NCBI GenBank assembly: GCA_016946835.1
Contig: JACVTC010000033.1
Span: 430,001-475,000, forward strand
Direction: 5' to 3'
From: Neocallimastix lanati (nom. inval.)
Lineage: Eukaryota > Neocallimastigomycota > Neocallimastigomycetes > Neocallimastigales > Neocallimastigaceae
DNA length: 45,000 bases
Shown: positions 1-12,996 of the stretch, one piece after another
How the letters are laid out: the number at the start of each line of letters is the position of its first letter
Position numbering within the stretch: position 1 is the first letter of the stretch
Program-made: the position numbers and the translations under genes
Notes under the pieces: model-generated
Seen by the model: the letters and a program-made list of their open reading frames with translations, nothing else
Told to the model about the DNA's origin: nothing
Database searches by the model: none

Positions 1-1424
1 TCTTTTTGAGGATTAACAATTATATCCTTTTTAGTTTCCATGATTGGACTTCCTTCTTTTTTGGTTAATTGAAGTAATGATAGTTTTTTATTTAAAGATT
101 TTGAAAACCTTCTTTTATGACTAAAGAATACATTTTTAATTTTCTCTGCTTTACTTTCTTTATGTTGTTGGGAATTAGTTGATATTACTGGTTTTTCAGT
201 TTTTTCTTTCATAGAATGAACATTTGACGATTTGGCAGTTGAAGGAATTTTTGGTAATTCTTTCATTAAAGAGAGATTAGTAATATTTAATGAAGAATCT
301 TTTGGTATAACATGTATTTTTTTATTAGTACCAGTAGAACTATTTCTTGATATTGAAATAAGTGGACTCATTGTTGGTGTTCTTATTCCTACATCTGTTC
401 CAATAGAATTATTTCTTGATATTGAAGAAGATGGATTAATTGTTGGGGTTCTCATTCCCTTATCTGTTCCAATAGAATTATTTCTTGATATTGAAGAAGA
501 TGGATTAATTGTTGGGGTTCTCATTCCCTTATCTGTTCCAATAGAACTATTTCTTGATATGGTAGTAGATGGATTCATTGTTGGTGTTCTCATTCCCTTA
601 TCTGTTCCAATTGAATCATTTCTTGATATTGAAGTAGATGAATTTATTGTTGGTGTATTAATATCTTGTTCTAAAGATATATTATATTCTTCTTTGTATT
701 TTATTGAAGATACTGATATGGGTGTGGGTGTTGCTGATTTATTATTAAATGTGATTTCATTCAAGGATGGATTATTTGATTTTATATTAATATTGAAATT
801 GTTATTACTATAATTTGATTTTATTGGTTGTAATGTAGATACCTTAATGTTATCAATTAATAAATGATTTTCCATTTCATCAGCAAGTTTATTTTCTTCT
901 TTTTCTAAAGAAATTTCTTTATTACTTATTTCTATTTCATTTTCGTTTTTATTAAAATTTGAACTTGAAAATGAAGAGTTGGAAGAAGAAGAAGTAGAAG
1001 AATATGTAGAAGAATAATTACTTAATCTATTAGAATATGAACGTGAAAAGTATAAATCATCATTTTCATCTAAATTATCCCCTTTTTCCTTAATATTATT
1101 ACCATCGTCGTTTATTGATTCCTTTAAATAATCGTTTTGTTCTGATGCTGTTTCTGGAAGTAATTCAACAGATAAATTCATATTAGGTGTAGTTAAAATT
1201 GAATGAAGAGAAGCTTCAATATCTTTCTTTAATTCTTTCTCTAATTCTGATGGTGATACCAAGATTTCTTTGTTTGCAGTAAAAGTTATAGTCTCATTTT
1301 GAGTATTGATTAAATTTTCCAATTCAGTGTTAACATTAGGTGTTTCAAATTGAATCTCCGGTAATAGAGGTATTGGTAAATTATAATCACTTTTATTGTA
1401 AAATGAATTTATAATGGATTCTGA

Positions 1425-1502
<78 letters not shown>

Positions 1503-4500
1503 GCATTTAACATCATAATTGCTAGAACAATCTTTACCATAATTATTACTAGTATTATTATCGTTACTATTACTGTTATTATTATTATTACTAGAATTCA
1601 TTGAGAATGAATTTATTTCTGAAACAAATCGTGGAGAATCATTTGATTCAATATTGTTTATTAATGGTGAAGAATTTGGTTTAGACTTCATTGAAATATG
1701 AGATTCATACATTAATGGTGAATGTGTATTTTCAATTTTACGTGAATAAGAATCTGCAATTACTGAAGATGAAGAAATAATTTGACTTGATTCTTTACAA
1801 TAATGAATAGGGGCTCCAAGATTTGATAGGTTGCTCTTTATACTAGCATTGCTACTTATTATAATACTATTAGAGTCATCATTTTTAGAATTTTTATTAG
1901 TAGTATAGTTAGTAAGGCTCTGATAACTACTAACAGACCTTAAACTAGGACTTTTTGAATTCGTCACAAATTGATTAGAATATGAGACGTTGTGAGAAAC
2001 TAAACGGAATATAATTTGATATGGGGAATTAGATTCCATGACACAATGAAGTGAACTTATATTTAAATTTTTTAACTTATGGCAAGGAATAATTTGCACT
2101 ATTTCACAAGTCTCCAAGGAACGAATTTCAACAAATTCAGGTTCAAAAGCAAATAAAAATTGTTCTTGAATAGTGAATACCGTCGGCATTCCCAACCAAT
2201 AAATAATTTTATTTGTTCTTGCACGTCGTCCTAAACGATCAATAAAGAGTGCAAAATTACTGAAACATAAAAGGTAAAGATCATTCATTACTCTAAAAAT
2301 AGAAATAGGTTTCGTTATAATATCTTTTCTTTTCATAAATTCAAAAGATGGATCAGAAAAATCTAAAAGATCTTGAGTTAAAAGATTTTCTAAATTAATA
2401 ACTTGAAATGTTTTTGAACCAGAAATACAAATTTTTGAGCGTAAGAAATAAATAGAATTACATTCATCTTGGATATAAAATTCTTTATAAAGTCTAAGAC
2501 GATCTTTACTACTATTAGTTTTTAAAAGTTTCATTAAACGACGATTCTGTGAAGAGCTATGAGAATACTCAAAAGTTCGAATAGTGGATGCCGTAGTAGA
2601 TGATTTAACACAGCAAATTAAATAACGACCAAGGCAGAGACCAACCTTAAAGAATGTTATATTTGAACATAATTTCTTTTCATTTTCAACAACAGTTGAG
2701 GAACTATCATTTTTATTAAATAATGCTGTAGAATATACATAAACAGATTTATCTGAAAGAACGACGAAAAATTCAAAATCTGGGAAAATATCAATTTGAT
2801 TAATTTTTGGAAGATTTAAAATTTTTTCAAAATCACCATTACCATCTGCTGGTCCTATATATAAACCATTATCAGAACCAATTACTAATCTGTCATTATA
2901 TGGGAGAGCACAAATTGCACGATTAGAAACAGTAAAACTGGAAATTGAACCCATGGAAACAATATTGTAAATTCTCATTTTCTCTTGAACAATAGCTTTC
3001 TGTTTTTCTATAGCATCTTTCCAAGCTTTTCTATCTGAAAAACTTGTTGCATATAAAATATACATTTCTCCTGAACGTCCTAATTGCATTATAGTCAATG
3101 GAAATTTATTTGCTTCTTGATATTGGGGATTAAGATTAGCGCTTGAATTTGATTTGAGTGAAGAAATGCTATTTCTATCAGAATTTGTTTTTGATATAAA
3201 TATAGATGATGAACGTCTACCATTTATCATTTTATCATTAATAATAAGAGTTTCTAAAGGTATCGGCGCTCTATATACCTTATATAAACCATTCTTTTTA
3301 CGTTTTGATAAAACTAGCATATGATCGAATAAAAATACATAGAGCTCAGTTTCATAACCTGAAATTTTTATATTAAAAGAACCTTCACGGATTAATTTTC
3401 TTTCAGGTGCTAAAAGTTTTAAATCATACCATTCGCCACTATTAAATATTAATTGATAATTCAACTGATTTAATTTTAGATTATTTTGAGCTTTTCCCGC
3501 TTTTTCATTAATTTGATTTAAAATATTTTTTAAAATACGAATTACTTCATTTAAATCTCTATAATCTGGATTGTTTTCTGGTGTTCTTTTTAATATCGCT
3601 TCGATCAAAAGTGGATAACGTCCAATTCTTGTAGTTGGTCTAGCTAAAAAACTTTCAATTGGTAATTTTCTTGATTTAGGGTATCTTTCACATTCTCTTA
3701 AAAAATATTTAAAAGTTGGATTTTTCAATTTTTCTGTCTCAACAACATATTTACCATAAATTTGTTTATAGCCATATTCTATATAACATTCAAAATCTTT
3801 AATACATGCTAAAAATATATCGCCAATTCTACTAACAACAGGCTCTTGTTGTTGTCTTGTATGAAGTAATTGATATAAATTATTATTAATTGAATATATT
3901 TGAGAAATATTAATAAATGCACGATTAATAAAAGATTCTCTATTTTCCTCTTCTAAAATGTTTGAATATCTTAATTTTTGCACATATAACTAATATGTTC
4001 CAATTCAATCATATAATATTAATAAAGTATATATAATTATATAAATAAAAATAACATATAAATATATTTATTTATTTATTTAATAATTTATTAATATATT
4101 AATATATTTAACAATATTTATTTTTAAATTATTATAATTTAATTAATTAAAAAAACAAAAATAAAAAATAAAAAATATAAGATGAGTTGAAAATTATTCA
4201 AACCTTTTGTATTAATTCTAAATCCTCTATATATTCTTTTTCTGTTTTAATTAATTCAAAAATAACTTCTTGACGTTTCTTTTCTGTATCTGACACCGAT
4301 TCAACAATTTCTTTTGGCATAACAGTGGACCAATACTGATTTTCAGAATTATCATTATTACCTTTATTCATAATTTTTTCAGCTAATGCTGTCGTTCTAG
4401 CTACATGGTTTAATAGATTTTGTTGTTCTAATCTTCTTGGACAAGAAATACTATAACACATATTATTCTCTGAGCATGTAGGTGAATAACATTTTGTTAA

Positions 4501-5534
4501 TAATGTATACACACCATTAGGTACTGTATTAATTTTTGATTTTTTAGCATGTTCAATTACTTTTTCTTTTTTCTTCTGAATTGAATTTTCATTTTCAGAT
4601 AATGGTTCCTCTTTTACATTATATAGACTTTCATTAATTGCTGCAGGAATACTTAAATCAGTAATAGCATTAGAAAATTGATATAATTCATTTGGATGAT
4701 CTCTTAAAAAATGATTATATGTTACATCATGGAAAAAATTCTGATTTCCCAATGCACGTCCAAGTAACAACGCTAAATTTCTATCTGAAGTTCGAATTAT
4801 CAATTTTAATGTTTCCTATTATAATACATATTCAATATAATTATATATATTTTTAAAATAATAAAATATTACAAATTATTAATATTAATTATATAAAATA
4901 AAAAGCAAAATAAATCCATTATATAAAATAAAAACAAAATTAAATAATTATATTAATTTATAAAATTATTTATACAAACCACTGCATCACTTCCTCTAAA
5001 GCAATTCGTGTATTTAATAGAATCCTTTATATATGTTGCCACTGGAACATATTTCATAAAAGCAGTGGCTACATTTGATAAAAGAGCAGGGTATACATTT
5101 GGTATTATGACCGTTATATGATTTTTTATGTTCGATAATTGAGGTTCTGATGAATTTCTACGTGATACTAAACCTTGTTTTATATTATCTATTGACCCAT
5201 TATCATTTCTATTATAAGTATTTTTTGATTTTATAGATGATTCATAATAAGAACCTATATATATATTTTTAAATTTATTTCATTTATTGTTTATATTTTA
5301 ATAAATTGTTGTATTTTATTAAGGAAATTAAAATTTATAAAATACATTTATATAAAATTTAATGATATATTAGATAAAAAATAATAAAAAATTAATTATA
5401 TCATAATTTGAAATACCTTTTGGAAAATAATTACTAGTATAACTAGTATAACTAGTATAACTACTTATAGAAGTCTTCCTTGGTCTTGAATGTTGAATTT
5501 CCGAAAACGAAAAATTAATTTGTTCATTTTCCAT
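1..5534 (-). CDS. ROM2: Rom2-type Rho guanine nucleotide exchange factor (DEP-DH-PH-CNH), C-terminus cut by window edge
   Basis: Model: complement(join(<1..3989,4204..4815,4980..5254,5417..5534)). Phases are continuous and the frame is open to base 1, giving at least 1,664 residues. Order: a Ser/Tyr-rich N-terminus; a DEP domain (about residues 94-190, with LIIRTSDRNLALLLGRAL and FFHDVTYNHFLRD); a DH domain (about 310-510, KTEKEYIEDLELIQK running across an intron into LYVQKLRY, later RIGRYPLLIEAILKRT); a PH domain with LYVFLFDHMLVLSKRKK; and a CNH/citron domain (about 670-965) ending near IRSLETCEIVQII. Family knowledge: such proteins load GTP on Rho1 at the plasma membrane in the cell-wall integrity pathway. 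The start is the first ATG of a short exon that splices in phase. The long tail after CNH is low complexity, with Asn runs and a 23-residue tandem repeat annotated separately. It ends in a basic stretch (HKRRFSKSLNKK). The assignment to Rom2 rather than a sister RhoGEF is by architecture only. Confidence 0.9.
315..659 (-). repeat. Five in-frame 69-bp tandem repeats in the RhoGEF tail
   Basis: Five consecutive 69-bp units (659-591, 590-522, 521-453, 452-384, 383-315) each encode 23 residues of the form RTPTxNPSxxISRNxSIGTDKGM. The two central units are nearly identical. The first lacks the leading Arg, and the last diverges after ISRNSS. Each unit holds a Thr-Pro site and an Arg-x-x-Ser site. 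Confidence 0.93.
1424..1502 (-). repeat. Poly-Asn codon run in the RhoGEF tail
   Basis: About 26 consecutive ATT triplets on the plus strand read as AAT (Asn) in the RhoGEF frame. A second, interrupted Asn/Ser stretch follows at about 1540-1600. This is a pure trinucleotide microsatellite inside coding sequence, so its length probably varies between strains. Confidence 0.9.
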
Positions 5535-6214
5535 TATTTATAATTTTAATTAATTTTTTCTTTCTTTAAATATATCTACAATAAATATAAATATCTACAA
5601 TAATATAAATAATAAAACACTTTTTATTTTCTTTAAGTATTTTTTTTATATTTTTTTTTATGCATTCAAATAAATTTATTATTATTTATTATTTATTTAT
5701 TATCTATTTATTATATATATTTTTATTATTTATTTGAATTTTAATAAATAAATTGAATTAAATCCTTTTCTTTAAATATACCAAATAATTTAAATATGAA
5801 GAAAAAATATTTAATATTTATTTATATATATATATATATTAAAATGATTTCCGAATTATTAGTAAAAAAACTTTTACTATAATTTTAATATTTACTAAAT
5901 AATTTATTTAATAATCAATAATAGATTTTTTTAGAAAAAAATAATAAAATAAAATAGACTTAATTTAAATCATTTAAATATTTATATATATATACATTAA
6001 GTTCTGTTTATGTAAACTAAAATATTTTTATTTTAAATTATCCTTCAACTGATTCAAAATAATATAGTTTCAAAAAAATATATAATATTAAAAATTTATT
6101 ATGAATGATTATAAAAAAAAAAAAAAAAAAAAATTAAAAAACATTTATATCTACAATATTTAATTAAGATTAAAAAAAATTTTTTTTTTTTTTAGTTACA
6201 CAATTATATTTTAT

Positions 6215-6305
6215 TTTATTTTATATTATTTTATATTATTTTATATTATTTTATATTATTTTATATTATTTTATGTTATTTTATGTTATTTTATATTATT
6301 TTATA
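6215..6305. repeat. Decamer tandem repeat (TTATATTATT-type)
   Basis: About eight to nine copies of a 10-bp unit reading roughly ttttatatta. Two adjacent copies carry a shared a-to-g change (ttatgttatt), which suggests local duplication. Confidence 0.85.
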
Positions 6306-6840
6306 CTTTTAACTTCGTAATTTATTTATTATTTAAAATTTGTATAACAAAATTTTTTAATAGTATATTTATTGTTTTTTTTTTTTATCTATTAAAAATT
6401 TTAAATTAATATTTATCTTTGATGATTCGATTCTTCTGTTAATAAAAAAACTTTATTCTTTAAAAAAAAAAAAAAATTAAACTGTATATTAAATAATATT
6501 ATTATATTAAATGGAATTTTATTTTTACTATAAATAGGATATAAATTTTAATATTAATTTTTGTGGTATTGGTAGAAATATAAAATTTTTTAATAACGTT
6601 ATATTACAATATTTTTCTTTTTATTATATTTAATAATTACATTGTTTTTTTTTTTTAATAATAATCATATAAAATTTAAATTTAACTCTGGTAACATATA
6701 AAATATAACATATAAAAATTATATATATATACATTAGAATATTAAACAGGAACTATGATAAGCAATACCTTCATAAATTTCATAATATTTTATTATCATT
6801 ATCATTAATAGTATTAGTATTAATATTTGAATTAATATGT

Positions 6841-6960
6841 AGTATTATTATTAATATTTGCATTGTTGATATTAATTATTATTTTATAAATAATACTAAA
6901 TTAATGATAATAATATCAACACTAGTTTTAATAATGACAAATATTAATGATAATAATACT
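6841..6960. repeat. Imperfect inverted repeat (arms about 45-60 bp)
   Basis: The arm at 6841-6885 (agtattattattaatatttg..., then ttgatatta) matches the reverse complement of 6901-6960 (agtattattatcattaatat..., then gttgatatta). The right arm carries insertions relative to the left. Further AT-rich direct copies of agtattagtatta lie on both sides (about 6810 and 6973). It could be a hairpin-forming relic such as a MITE, or palindromic microsatellite growth. Confidence 0.55.
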
Positions 6961-7288
6961 ACTAATAATAAAGTATTAGTATTATCAGTATTATTATTAT
7001 TAGTATTCTTATTATTTTATCATTAAATTTATAAAACAAACGATTTTTATATTAAAAGATTTTTTATATTAATGTTATTTATAATTAATATATTTAATTA
7101 ATTAGAATTCAAAAGATTTTTATTTATTTGTTATTTATTATATAAAATTAATTAAAATTATTTTAAAACAAATAAAAAAAAAAAGACTTGCGGCCAACTT
7201 TATAAATTTTATATATCTACATAAAAAAAACTATTTAAGGTATTACAATAATTTAATATAATATTTTTTTACTAGTAATGATAAAACT

Positions 7289-7377
<89 letters not shown>

Positions 7378-7394
7378 TATAATAATAATAATTT
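7289..7394. repeat. (AAT)n microsatellite
   Basis: A nearly pure run of ataataata covers about 100 bp, with one ttataat interruption near its right end. It is intergenic. Confidence 0.9.
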
Positions 7395-8379
7395 TTAATA
7401 GTTGGATTTTTTGGTTTATGTCAACTTTATTTTAAATTAAATGCTTTTTATTAATATATTGTGGCTTATATATTAATTTTATTAATTTACGTTTTAATAC
7501 ATTTTACACATAATATACTTTATAATTTCTACACACCTATTCTAATAATAATAATAATAATAATTGATTGTTATTCATTATTAAACTTATTTATATAAAA
7601 ATGTTATACTAGTTAAAGGGTTCTTAATATAGGAATGTTAACTTTTTTATGAAATAATTATTTTTTAATAATTATACAAATTTATTTTAAAATTAAACAC
7701 TAAAGAAAAAAAATAATTTTCTCTCTAAAATTATTTATTTTTTTCTAAAGTTATATCTTCATTATATAACTCATAGAAAATAAAATATTACCTATTTGTA
7801 AATTTATTTATTTTATTTATATATTTATCTTCTATTTATTAAATCTCTCCTCTATAATATAATTTAAAGTAGAATTAATTTAATAAATTTTAATATATTT
7901 TGTATTTGTTTATTATAATTATTTGTTATAAAAATTCTATATCATTTTTTCCTTCCTTAAAATATCATTATAGCTATATCTGAAAAGAAATTGAATTTTT
8001 ATAATAATAATAATATTATTATTATTTTTTTAATATATATAAAATAATATTAACAATATACTTATATTTTTATTTCATATTATATAATTCTGTAGAATAT
8101 GAAATAAATAATAAATATATAAATAATTTATAGTATACAATATATTGATGTAAATAAATCTTATACTTACTTATAAAATGGTTTAACAATAGTATTTAAT
8201 TGATTAATTCTTACTTATGAAATATCTAATTATTTCTATTTTTGTGGAATTACATGTTTTATTACATTTTACTTTGAAAATAAAATTAGGTTTTTGCTAA
8301 TAATACGAACATAACAGTGATTCCATTATGATAATCTTTATGCTCTAATTTCAGCTTTATTGGTATTATGATACTTAAT

Positions 8380-8770
8380 AAAAATGAGGTATTAAAAAAA
8401 AAAACAAAGAATGTTTCAAACCTTTCCTATTTAATATTATGGTCTTTAACGTAGTGTTTGCTGTTAGTATTAACTTTGAATTCATAATTAAGGGGTCAAT
8501 TAAAAAACAATGATTCAAGATAATAGCTTTCATACGAAGGTGATTGGTTTTAAGGTCTGGATGGTGGAATATTTTAAATGTCTTAACTAGTAATTTTTTT
8601 GTATGATTGGTTGTGGACATTTACATTTCCAAAGATAAGATATAAAACTGTAATTACAAACGTAACACATAAAAAATAGAAATTTTTGTTTATGCTAAAG
8701 ATTTCAATGAAGTAATGAAAACAATTGAAGATAGTGATAAAATTAAATCGACTCATGAAACTAAATAATA
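8380..8770. pseudogene. Coding-like fragment of unknown origin
   Basis: This stretch is visibly less AT-rich than its surroundings. The minus strand holds an 81-codon open frame (8375-8620). The plus strand, from about 8678 to 8768, reads as a plausible protein segment (IEIFVYAKDFNEVMKTIEDS) ending at TAA, but without a start or splice acceptor I can defend. I do not recognise the family. The composition change and lack of a complete model suggest a decayed gene or transposon piece. Confidence 0.3.
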
Positions 8771-9311
8771 AATTAATTTATTATTAATTTATTTAAGTAC
8801 TATTAATCAAAAATAAATACCAATATTAAAAAAAGGAGGAAAAAATAAATTAGAAAGAATATAAATATAAAAAAGTAAAATTATAAGTTATATTGAATTA
8901 TAAAAATTTAATCCATAAATTCAAGCAAAACTTATTTTATGTAGATGTAATAATAGATAAAACTATTTTATATGAATAATATTTTGAATAAAAAATTTAT
9001 TACATATAGAAAGTGTCAAAATAATGATTAATTTAATTTATTACTTAATCTATTTTTTTAATATAGAGAATAACCAATTACCTAGTATAATATTTAAAAT
9101 GAAAAGTATAAAAAATTTGAAGTATTATTCCTTACTTAGAAATAATTCTTAAAATTAAAAAATATTTGAAAAAATAATATCAATATTGAAAAAATTTTAT
9201 TCAACATATAATTTATAAATTTTATATTATTAAATGAAGTTAATATAAATTATATTTATTTTTATAATTTTTTAAATATATATTTTCAAAAATATAATTT
9301 CTATTAAAATG

Positions 9312-9348
<37 letters not shown>

Positions 9349-9747
9349 TAAATAAAGATATAAACAATATTTATTAAGAATATCAAAATATAGAATTTAA
9401 TAATATAGAATACACAATATAATATATAAAATAAAAAATAAAATATTAATAATAATAAAAAAATAAAATAAAATAAAATAAAATATAAAATAAAAAATAA
9501 AAAATAAAAAATAAAATAAAATAAAAAATAAAATAAAATAAAATAATAAAAAAAATAAAATAAAATATATACTATATATTTTATTTTAATTTTAATTTAA
9601 TAAAATTAAAATAAAATAAACCATTAAAAATAATTAAAAAAAATTTAAAAATAAAAAAAAAAAAAAATTAAAATTAATTTCATTCATTTAAAACTGTTTT
9701 TTTATTCACAAAAAATTTAAATTTATATTATTAATATTTTAAATAAA

Positions 9748-9785
<38 letters not shown>

Positions 9786-9885
9786 GTATATAAATACATC
9801 AATAATTCATTTGATATACTTTTTAACCATTATATTTTAAATTAAATATAATTTTTTTAGTTTCTTGTTATATTATTATATATTA

Positions 9886-10240
9886 TTATAATGCTCTTCC
9901 AGGTTCAACAGCTGATTTAATAACATTATCTTCATCAACTTTTTTTAATAGTCTATAATTAGAATATTCATATTTTTGTCTAGATAGTTTGTTCTCAATT
10001 TTTGATTTATACTCTTCTACTGTTCTTACATTTTTTTCTTCAAAGTTAATAATTCTTACCATATCATAAAGAATATTGATCATCATTTCAAAGTTCTTTT
10101 TATTTAATGTGTTTTCATTCATAAATGTTATATCTTCTTTTTTATCATCATGTAATGTATTATTTTCTTCATTTTGATATTCTGAAGGTTCCTTAATTGA
10201 AACCTTTTTAAGTGTATTTTTAGTATTATTGTTATTATTA

Positions 10241-10316
<76 letters not shown>

Positions 10317-11920
10317 CTTCATTATTATTAATTTCGCTATTATCTTGATTTTTCATACTTTCGCCGTAGTTATTATTTTTATTATCATTATTATCATTAT
10401 TATTATTATTTATAGTTTCTGAACTACTTTTTTCATTTGAATCATTAAATATATTATTAGAATTATCATTTACATAGGTAGTATTACTTTTTTCGGTCAT
10501 TAAACTACTTCTTTTACTATCTTCTTTACTATTAAGAGAATTACGACTACTACAATCTAATATATCTAGATTTAAATCTTTTATATCAATTAATGGATAT
10601 GATGGTGGCGGCGGTGCTTTTAGTTTTTTTTTATGTTGATATAATCGTTGTTGAGATGCAGTTAACATGGTCATTTTTTTTAACAGCATTGCTGCATCTG
10701 GTTTCATAGTACCTTTACGCAATAGTACAGCGGCATTACTTAATGTTTCAGTATCATCTAATAATTCTGAAACCATCTTTTCTCGGTCTTCAAATGGTGG
10801 AGGTGGGGGTTCTTTCAATATTTAATATTAGTAGTATAAAAGCATTATTCATTATATTATTTATATTAAAAAGTCATATATATATATATATACATTTTTA
10901 ATAAAAATAATTATTATATTAATTGTGTATTAATATATTATTGAAATGTTTATCATTATTTATTATTTAATAAATAGAATATATATGAAAAATAAAATAT
11001 ATATAAAAAATAAAATTAAAATAAAATTATTATAATTATAATTATAATTATATATATATATATATATAATATTTACCTATTAAAGTACTATTAAAACTAG
11101 ATAATATTTCAAAAATCTCAGTTAAACCTTTTAATCCTGCTATACCTTTAGCTGTTTTACCATCATTATTAATAATTTCTCTATTACATCCTCTAGTAAT
11201 TAATTTTTTTACCATTTCTTTATTACTTGATAAAACACTTAAATGAAGTGGAGTATTACCATCTTTATTACATGTATTCATATCTGCTCCACAATCAATT
11301 AATAATGACAAAGCGTGATTATTATTATTAAGACAGGCCTGTATTATGTTAATTTAGATTATTTTTATTTTTGTAAGGAATATATTTATTTTTTATTTTA
11401 TATATTTATATATATAGCATTGAGAGACAATTGATATAAATATTAATATTTCAAGAATTAAAAACAAATATAATAAATTTATAAACAATTTTTTTTTTAA
11501 TTATAATATTATTATTGTTATTATATTTTTGTTTTTATTACTATATATTATTATTATTACTATATATTATTTTAAATTATTATTACTATATATATTACTA
11601 TATATTATTATCTATTATTTTATCTTTTTATAATATTTCTTTTACATGATGAAGTAATCCATTTCCATCTTTATCAACAATTTTAAAATTTGTACTAGCA
11701 ATAGCTAACAATTTAATGTATTCATTTTCATCATTTAACACAGCTAAAAAGAGTGGAGTATATCCTCTTGAATCTTTTAAATCCGCACATCCTCCTTCTT
11801 TCATAATTAACTAAAAATAATTATTATTTCGTCATTTTTTATTAAATATATTAATTAGTCTTTTTTATATATTATTTTTTATCATAATTTCTTTTTTTGC
11901 TTTATAATTGTTTCTAATAT

Positions 11921-11956
<36 letters not shown>

Positions 11957-12788
11957 TATATTATTAGTATTTACAGATATCATTTCTCTATTTCTAATAG
12001 TAATTGCATAATGTAGAGGTGTCATCCAATAATACTTTGAATTCATACGAAAATCGACAAGAGCACCATACTTTATCAATATTTTAAATGTTTCAGTATC
12101 ATTATTTTGAATCGCAATTGTTAATGGAGTTTCTTTTTTTAAATATTTTATTAAAATATTAATATATTATATTATATATAAGTATAAACAATCCATGTTA
12201 TTTAATAAATATGTAATATAATTAACTTTTTAAATTAACCTCCAGTTTCTGTGCAGAAATTAGGTTCAAAATTTTTACTTAATCTTTCGGTTATTTTATC
12301 GTGTAATTTTTTTTGTACCTCTTCAATGAATTTTTTTTTATCTTTTGATGATAAAGTATTAGTGTTAACATTTGGTTCTGGATAAACAATATTTAAACGT
12401 CTTTTTGGAACAAATTCTAATATACTCTATTAAAAATAAATAATTAATATTTTGTATATGTATATTTTTATTTTTAAAAATGTATATATTTGTATATATA
12501 CATTTTTATATAAATATACATTTTAAATATATATATATATATATTTAAAATGACATTAACCTTATCATCTATACTATAATATGATAATGTTTTCCCTTCA
12601 TTTATAAATATTCCCGGTTGTTGGTCTTCATTACATAATAAAATTCCATAATTTAAAAATATTTCTTTTTTTCCGCATTTTTTTATTAAATCTTCTTTTA
12701 ATTTATATATATAATCTTTTTCGTTAACTTTTAAGGATTTAACAAAATCTATATCAGGTACTTTGACCTTTATTATAAAAAAACCCAT
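9886..12788 (-). CDS. SHANK-like protein: SPN (FERM-F0-like) domain, ankyrin repeats, proline-rich and Asn-rich tail
   Basis: Model: complement(join(9886..10811,11077..11338,11646..11810,11975..12132,12240..12426,12561..12788)), 641 residues, all phases consistent. Residues 4-95 form an SPN/F0-like fold (VKVPDIDFVKSLKV; KEIFLNYGILL; ILEFVPKRR). About residues 100-138 form a helical linker ending NFEPNFCTETG. It runs straight into about six ankyrin repeats (139-333), including GETPLT, GNTPLHLSVLSSNKEMVKKL and ADMNTCNKDG. The order and junctions (NYGL, YLEF, DPNF, SGETPL) match animal SHANK as I know it. After the repeats comes PPPPPFEDREKM, then a helical block (LLRKGTMKPDAAMLLKKMT), a second PPPP, about 26 Asn, and a charged C-terminus. 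No SH3, PDZ or SAM domain is present. In animals the SPN domain binds GTP-Rap/Ras; that role here is inferred. An independent F0-ankyrin fusion is the alternative. Confidence 0.88.
10228..10317 (-). repeat. Poly-Asn codon run in the SHANK-like tail
   Basis: A near-pure ATT run on the plus strand reads as Asn codons in the gene frame. A few ttg/att interruptions lie at the 10228-10245 end. It separates the proline-rich block from the C-terminal charged segment. Confidence 0.88.
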
Positions 12789-12861
12789 TCTTTAATTTCA
12801 ATATTTAATACCCTCTTTAATTTTTTTTTTATTTTATCTTTTTTTTTTTTATTTTTTTTTT

Positions 12862-12896
<35 letters not shown>

Positions 12897-12940
12897 TTTT
12901 CATTTTTTAAAATAAAAATACTAATTTTTATTATATATTT

Positions 12941-12996
<56 letters not shown>

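Larger units (their letters stand above)
5535..9885. other. Long gene-free interval between the RhoGEF promoter and the SHANK-like gene
   Basis: No exon-like frame with splice sites could be supported over most of this 4.35 kb. It is over 85% A+T, with A and T homopolymers (for example about 36 A at 9309-9344 and about 29 T at 9750-9778), AAAAT-type repeats at 9430-9560, an ATATT/ATTTT decamer array, an AAT array and a large imperfect inverted repeat (all listed separately). It should contain the RhoGEF promoter (just above 5534) and the 3' flank of the SHANK-like gene (below 9886). A less AT-rich patch at 8380-8770 looks like a relic. Confidence 0.6.

Noticed and set aside
232-813. 193-codon plus-strand frame with a repeated PIELFLDIE motif
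   Set aside because: It is the antisense shadow of the 69-bp repeats in the RhoGEF tail. The minus frame is continuous with the CNH domain and explains the sequence.
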